From Gelatoporia subvermispora B (taxonomy: Eukaryota > Basidiomycota > Agaricomycetes > Polyporales > Gelatoporiaceae), in the NCBI GenBank assembly GCA_000320605.2, contig KB445791.1:1406298-1470297 (forward strand): 64,000 nucleotides of DNA, given 5' to 3'. Made by a program: the position numbers and the translations under genes. Each line of letters starts with the position of its first letter. The first letter of the stretch is position 1. Shown here one piece after another: positions 59,674 through 64,000 of this stretch. The notes below the pieces were generated by a model. That model saw only the letters and a program-made list of their open reading frames with translations, was not told the DNA's origin and made no database searches.

Positions 59674-61242
59674 ATGGCACCACGCGACGGACGACCTTCT
59701 GCATTAACCCGGCTGGGGACCAGGATTCTTCGTAAAATCCGATCTCTGTTTAGAAAAAAGCCGCCGCCACCACCTGAAATTGTTCTGGTGGCCGTCGTTC
59801 GGAGATCGCCCTCTCCCATTGCTACTGTGTCCGTCAACTTGAATCACGACATCCTCGTCTACATCATGACCTTCTTGGAGAGAGCAGACCTTGTATCCAT
59901 GATGCAGACATGCCATGACCTCCAGACTGGCGGAGCACCATATCTACTCCGATACACTCCCTTCCTCACGGGCGACGTCGCATTGCGATCCTTCTTCTCA
60001 TTCATGCTTGTCAGCCAACCGGATAGATTCCCCATGCTGCATGCCTGCGATTTGGGCTTGCGATGCTCACTTTCCGATCGAACTATATCTCTCATGACCA
60101 GAACATTAATCTGTTGCAATGACATTACAAGGCTATACCTCACAATCTTCGACGATCTTCTGGAGGATTCTCCGGAGGTTGGGATGGTGCTGGAGTCGTT
60201 GCCGAATGTGAGGCTCTGCTGGATACGCACATATGCACGAACGTACCCAATCGCTGAGTGCATTGGAAGAATGAGATCTCCCTTAGAATTGGTCGCATTC
60301 GAGTCACGCGATGGTCTTGCCTACCCCGACATGCTTCTGCAGAAGTTCAGCGACACGTTAGAATCCCTCATCATTTCATTCGCCGATTTAATGGAGCTCA
60401 AAGCCAGATATCCCCGCATGCGACATCTCGAATTTACCGACCAGGCAGCAGTCAAATTGCAAAACTCCACCCTTCTTTCCTCCTTCCCTTCCCTGTCCAT
60501 TTGGGACTTTCCCTTCCAACCCCCGAAGTACGATGATGTGATCGAGGATCAACGTTCGGCAAACCGGCAGACCTTCATGATCAATGGCTGCTGGAGTCGT
60601 CTCGAGCGGGTCAGCGGCCACATTCGGCACATTTATCGCACAGGATTGTCCTGCAAGGTGGATCATCTTGACTGTGCTATGTACGCAAACGATGTACAGA
60701 AATTTCGAACCGTCTTGCACGACGCGCTCCCGTGGCGCTTGGACCTTAGTATCCACCTCGATTTATTTCCGATGGACCTCTCCCTTGGTATTTTCAAAGA
60801 TACTCTCGGAATCACCGAACTGAGGCTTTTTATATCATTCGACGAGTTCTACGGTCTCAACGACCCCTTAGTAGACGCTGAGGTAAGTGAATGGAACTCC
60901 ACTTGTCCGGTTTTATGCACTGACGCATTACACCAGGTTGCTCAGGATAATCTACGCGAGGTAGTCGCTCCATTGCAGCTTACAGCTCTAGAGGTGGAAT
61001 TGGACTGGAAGGGAGCAACGAGCAATCACGATCCTGAACATCGATCGCTGACTGCGCTCAACTCCTTTCGCTTCAGGGATTTCGCACGGCAAATCATGGC
61101 CGTGCAATCGTCACTACACTCATTCGCACTATCCATCACTGGCACAGCCGCAGCGAAGTGGGAAATCGATCGTTCCTCTCCGAACTACCCATTACTTGTG
61201 ATGTGCGACATGCAGCATTCTGAACAGGTCTTGATCGCATGA
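59674..61242 (+). CDS. F-box-like protein
   Basis: Starts MAPRDGRPSALTRLGTRILR. A basic, proline-rich N terminus follows (KIRSLFRKKPPPPPEIVLVA). An F-box-like segment comes next: VNLNHDILVYIMTFLERADL, then VSMMQTCHDLQTGGAPYLLR. The remaining 400 residues have a leucine-rich, repeat-like pattern (ITRLYLTIFDDLLED, LPNVRLCWIRTY, LESLIISFADLMEL, MRHLEFTD, LDLSIHLDLFPMDL) typical of agaricomycete F-box proteins that select substrates for SCF ubiquitin ligases. A stop-free 54-nt stretch at 60883-60936 begins GTAAGT and ends ACCAG, and is almost certainly an intron joining PLVDAE to VAQDNLREVV. Ends EQVLIA. The substrate is unknown. The proline module RKKPPPPP recalls that of the hypothetical protein at 39172-40228, probably by chance. 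Confidence 0.82.
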   Translation: MAPRDGRPSALTRLGTRILRKIRSLFRKKPPPPPEIVLVAVVRRSPSPIATVSVNLNHDILVYIMTFLERADLVSMMQTCHDLQTGGAPYLLRYTPFLTGDVALRSFFSFMLVSQPDRFPMLHACDLGLRCSLSDRTISLMTRTLICCNDITRLYLTIFDDLLEDSPEVGMVLESLPNVRLCWIRTYARTYPIAECIGRMRSPLELVAFESRDGLAYPDMLLQKFSDTLESLIISFADLMELKARYPRMRHLEFTDQAAVKLQNSTLLSSFPSLSIWDFPFQPPKYDDVIEDQRSANRQTFMINGCWSRLERVSGHIRHIYRTGLSCKVDHLDCAMYANDVQKFRTVLHDALPWRLDLSIHLDLFPMDLSLGIFKDTLGITELRLFISFDEFYGLNDPLVDAEVSEWNSTCPVLCTDALHQVAQDNLREVVAPLQLTALEVELDWKGATSNHDPEHRSLTALNSFRFRDFARQIMAVQSSLHSFALSITGTAAAKWEIDRSSPNYPLLVMCDMQHSEQVLIA

Positions 61243-61631
61243 GTTTTTGTTATTATTCCGACGCACGCGCGGCATCCCAGCACCATCGGACAGTGCTTTT
61301 TGTTACTCATAGTCTATCGTCGCGATTGTCCCAGTCCAAGCCATAGTACCGTCTGTTTATCCCATTAATTCTCGGACTAATAGATACATGCACATGATCT
61401 TTGCGGAAACAGAGTCAAATATTTGGCAGGTTTTTCATGAAAGGCGTTGATTGCGGTTCTAGGTAGCCTATAGATGTCTATAGTTGTCCTTGTCGCTATC
61501 GCCCGCCGTTCGGTTGGTATGCTGCACTGCAACAGGCTGGCGCTTCATTCGGCGGCGAGGCCGGGAAACTCCCGGCCAGCTGCAGTACCCCGGGCCGGGG
61601 CTGCCGGGAAGACCGCTCTACCAAGACCATC
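61243..61631. other. Intergenic region
   Basis: 3' flank of the F-box gene and promoter of the Trs31 gene, both on the plus strand. No further feature. Confidence 0.45.
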
Positions 61632-62532
61632 ATGGCCTACAACCAGCCTCAGCCTCACCCCCGGTTTTCTGTCCTATCCTCATCCTCTCTGTCCTCTCTT
61701 GAGCATCTTTCGCCTGTAGGATCATCCACGCGCTTCTCTCTTCCGTCTGCTCCATCAATAAGTACAACATCTGCCCCGAAGCCTGGACAGCGCCCTAACA
61801 TCTATGACCGCAACCTCAACAAGACAAGAGCTGCGGAGGTCTCCGCGTCCGCGTTTGCTTTCTTGTTCTCAGAGCTTGTGCAGTATACCCACAAACGTGT
61901 CAACGGTATCAATGACCTTGAGCGGCGGTGAGTGCCAGTATTTGGTGCTACATATGCCAGAGCTAAACCCATGCAGGCTAAATACGTTGGGTTATCGCGT
62001 GGGCATGCGCGTCCTTGAACTCATGTCATGGCGTGCAGAAGGCAGTACTAAGGCACCGAAACGCGAGATACGCTTCTTGCCCGCATTGATGAACATACAT
62101 ACGCACGTGTGGCGAGCAGTCTTTGGCAGGCCGGCAGATGCAATTGAGAAGAGTGTTCAGAATGCAGATGAATGTATGTCCTGGCGTCTTGCAAATCTTC
62201 CATCGCTCTGACATCATCTCGCATCTGCTGTAGATATGATCATTGACAACGACCCGCCAATTACTCGCCACATATCCGTCCCACGAGACATGAGTTCACT
62301 GAGTTGCTCATCCTTCACGGCTGGTATAGTGGAAGCTGTTTTGGACGGACTTGGTTTCGTGCGTCGCTCTTGTTTTACCCGACGTGCCGTATACTGAGCA
62401 ATAACACGTCTATTTCAGCCCGCACGAGTCACAGCACATAATACTCCGACTGGCCAATACCCCGGACGAACGACCATTCTCATTAAGCTTGAGCAATCAG
62501 TGCTCGATAGAGAGGAGGCAATGAAACCGTAG
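61632..62532 (+). CDS. TRS31: TRAPP complex subunit Trs31 (TRAPPC5)
   Basis: Bet3-family core subunit of the TRAPP tethering complexes, which activate Ypt1/Rab1 at the Golgi. Four exons: MAYNQPQPHPRFSVLSSSSL with a Ser/Pro-rich extension, then PNIYDRNLNKTRAAEVSASA and FLFSELVQYTHKRVNGINDL. The next exon gives RLNTLGYRVGMRVLELMSWR, then PKREIRFLPALMNIHTHVWR and VFGRPADAIEKSVQNADE. The third reads YMIIDNDPPITRHISVPRDM, then SFTAGIVEAVLDGLGF. The fourth, PARVTAHNTPTGQYPGRTTI, is followed by LIKLEQSVLDREEAMKP (stop 62532). These are the hallmark Trs31 segments (EYMIxDNEP, AGIVEAVL, RTTILIK), and the length (about 250 residues) fits fungal orthologues. Confidence 0.95.
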
Positions 62533-62731
62533 CGATTTGTAGCTGTATATCATCTGGTAGTCTGTTATGAATGTATTCGGGTTTGATGGCCAATATGTCA
62601 TGGACTGCAACTTAAAGCGGGCCACGTGGAGTGCGAACGCAAGAGTGAACACTCGTAAGCCTGTCACTTATTCCGAATTATCGTAAGACTCGGCAATGTT
62701 AGCTCTGGCATACTGTCGAGACATACGGACC

Positions 62732-63075
62732 CAGCTGAGTACGAGCACAGCGGCGGCTTGCCAGGGCTCGCGCCGAATGTGGCGTGAACACGGCAAGTGT
62801 ATCTTACTACTCACCACAGGCTCGGTACGCAGTCGGCGAACAGCTGAGCACAAGCACAGCTGCGGCTTCCCCGGGCTCGCGTTTGAATGTGGCGTGAACA
62901 TAGCGGTTGCATAGGGTTGCATCTTACCACTCACCACCCCGGGAAGTTTGCTAGAGGCGGTAGTGACGCAGCTAGCGAACAGCTGAGCTCAGCGGCACAG
63001 TGGCGGCTTCCCCGGGCTCGCGTAACGCGTTCAAATGTGGCGTGAACACGGCGGTTGTATCTTACCACTTACCAC
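62732..63075. repeat. Three degenerate tandem copies of a ~90-100-nt unit
   Basis: Copies at about 62732-62817, 62841-62937 and 62980-63075 share CAGCTGAG at the left, CGGCTT, GGCTCGCG, AATGTGGCGTGAACA in the middle and CTTACCAC/TTACTAC with CACCAC at the right. Copies 2 and 3 also share GGCGAACAG/AGCGAACAG just before the unit and CTTCCCCGGGCTCGCGT inside. Spacing between copy starts is about 109 and 139 bases because of small insertions. It lies between TRS31 and the dihydroorotate dehydrogenase gene. No coding frame persists through all copies. It may be a local tandem duplication or the remnant of a repetitive element. Confidence 0.85.
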
Positions 63076-63301
63076 CTAGGGAAATCTGCCATTGGCGGTG
63101 CGCAGCCATCGAAATGAAAGTCTGGGACAACTCTGGACGGTTCGACAGCAAATTCGCACCGTCATCTTACAATATTCTTATAAGCTGAGCTGCCGCGATG
63201 GTTATCAGTCGACCATCTCAGGACGAAACGCCTTATCGTGACTGCCTAACACACCCTTGTTCGTTGTTCAGCTACCGTGCTTGTCGCCGAAGCCTCAGGT
63301 T

Positions 63302-64000
63302 ATGGTCGCAATTCGCTCACTCAATATAGACCCACCGGTGATGAACTCATCTTCTCGGTGGGCGTCACAGCCAGCCGAGCTTGATGTCATCTACGCCTCC
63401 CCGTTCGCGGGCGCATGCGCCTGCCGTACGTCAACGCTGAATGGCTTCGTTGAGACCGCGGATAACACGGTAAGTATCTTCAATATCATTACACATCTAC
63501 TTACTTGACTATCGGGTTTTTGTCAACACGGCGCTGATTCAACTCTCAAAAAGCACGCTTTTCTGAAGCCTGAGGGTTCGGTTTCGTCAATCAACTCCTA
63601 CGGCTATTCACCGCAACCGCTTCAATACTACATTGACTATACGCGGACGATCCTCACTACGAAGGGTGCTGACGGGAAAATGCCCGCCAAGCCCATTTTC
63701 ATCAGTATCACCGCGTCCGACCCCCAGGACCTGGACGAGATGGTCACGAGGATCCAAGTTCTCCGGACAGAGCTACGCAAATTTTATGAATCTAAGCCAG
63801 CCGGCGTTGTTGTGGATCCTTCGACGCTCATCGCCATCGAGTTCAACACTTCGTGCCCGAACATTCCCAATTCCCCTCCACCGGCCTACGACATCCCGCG
63901 CTTGTCACCGTTCCTCGAGATCTTGCGCCAGGCTTTCCGTGCAGATAACAGCCTCATCCTGGGGCTGAAGCTACCACCGTACTCAGACTCGACCATGCCG
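63302..64000 (+). CDS. Dihydroorotate dehydrogenase, class 1-type, 3' end outside window
   Basis: Flavoenzyme of pyrimidine biosynthesis or a close relative. The start at 63302 gives MVAIRSLNIDPPVMNSSSRW, then FAGACACRTSTLNGFVE. An intron (about 63472-63554) is followed by HAFLKPEGSVSSINSYGYSP and QPLQYYIDYTRTIL, which match the FMN/substrate loop NS-G of class 1 enzymes. Then KPIFISITASDPQDLDEMVT, and the catalytic-cysteine motif IAIEFNTSCPNIPNSPPPAY, which corresponds to NLSCPN of class 1A enzymes. The frame is open to the right edge in LGLKLPPYSDSTMP. No mitochondrial presequence or membrane anchor is visible, so a soluble, cytosolic enzyme is expected. Many basidiomycetes also have the mitochondrial class 2 enzyme, so the physiological role of this copy is open. 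Confidence 0.88.

Overview
The window is nuclear DNA of a filamentous basidiomycete, most likely an agaricomycete. The evidence is short introns (mostly 45-70 nt) dividing nearly every gene, moderately high GC, no bacterial-type operons, and several families typical of Agaricomycetes. These families are the motor half of a split dynein heavy chain, Pif1-like helicases in tandem, a CBM19-like secreted glycoprotein, a DUF7702-type membrane protein and F-box proteins. The exact genus cannot be read from the sequence. A Polyporales-like wood-decay fungus is a guess. All gene models were assembled by eye from conserved protein segments and GT...AG boundaries, so single exon edges may be off.

Layout. 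1-4889 (minus): an ABCC/MRP-type ABC transporter cut by the left edge. 5812-5894 (minus): an intron-containing tRNA-Lys(CUU). 6074-9481 (plus): an F-BAR/RhoGAP protein. 9802-17626 (minus): three tandem Pif1-like helicase copies. The first (9802-12163) looks intact, the middle one is a pseudogene, and the third carries an RNase H1-type hybrid-binding domain at its N terminus. 17945-19511 (plus): a WRN-like 3'-5' exonuclease divergent from the third helicase. 20173-21999 (minus): LAS1. 23633-24717 (plus): a seven-TM-like membrane protein. 25498-26687 (plus): a dienelactone hydrolase. 26856-28609 (minus): an F-box protein with two microexons. 29253-30047 (minus): a hypothetical protein with a C-terminal hydrophobic segment. 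30443-32390 (minus): an ammonium transporter. 33780-34715 (plus): a broken receptor-like secreted/TM gene. 35330-37746 (minus): a conserved nuclear-looking protein with a low-complexity tail. 38029-38523 (plus): mitochondrial ribosomal protein mL43. 39172-40228 (plus): a hypothetical protein. 40631-41229 (minus): MGR2/ROMO1. 41454-42716 (plus): PEX10. 42874-43497 (minus): SmE. 43699-55111 (plus): dynein heavy chain motor subunit (dhc2-type). 55283-56463 (minus): homoserine kinase. 56878-58194 (minus): secreted CBM19-like glycoprotein. 59674-61242 (plus): an F-box-like protein. 61632-62532 (plus): TRAPP subunit Trs31. 62732-63075: a degenerate tandem repeat. 63302-right edge (plus): a class 1-type dihydroorotate dehydrogenase.

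Most of the window is ordinary housekeeping: ribosome biogenesis, mitochondrial translation and import, peroxisome biogenesis, splicing, vesicle tethering, amino-acid and pyrimidine synthesis, and nuclear/vesicle transport. The parts most worth a second look are: the Pif1 cluster, with its RNA:DNA-hybrid-binding domain fusion, its decayed middle copy and its divergent exonuclease partner; the split dynein, whose tail-coding part is absent and replaced upstream by the SmE gene; the 11-nt and 8-nt microexons in the F-box gene; and four stop-free introns whose length is a multiple of three. I see no CRISPR array, no rRNA gene and no complete transposon.
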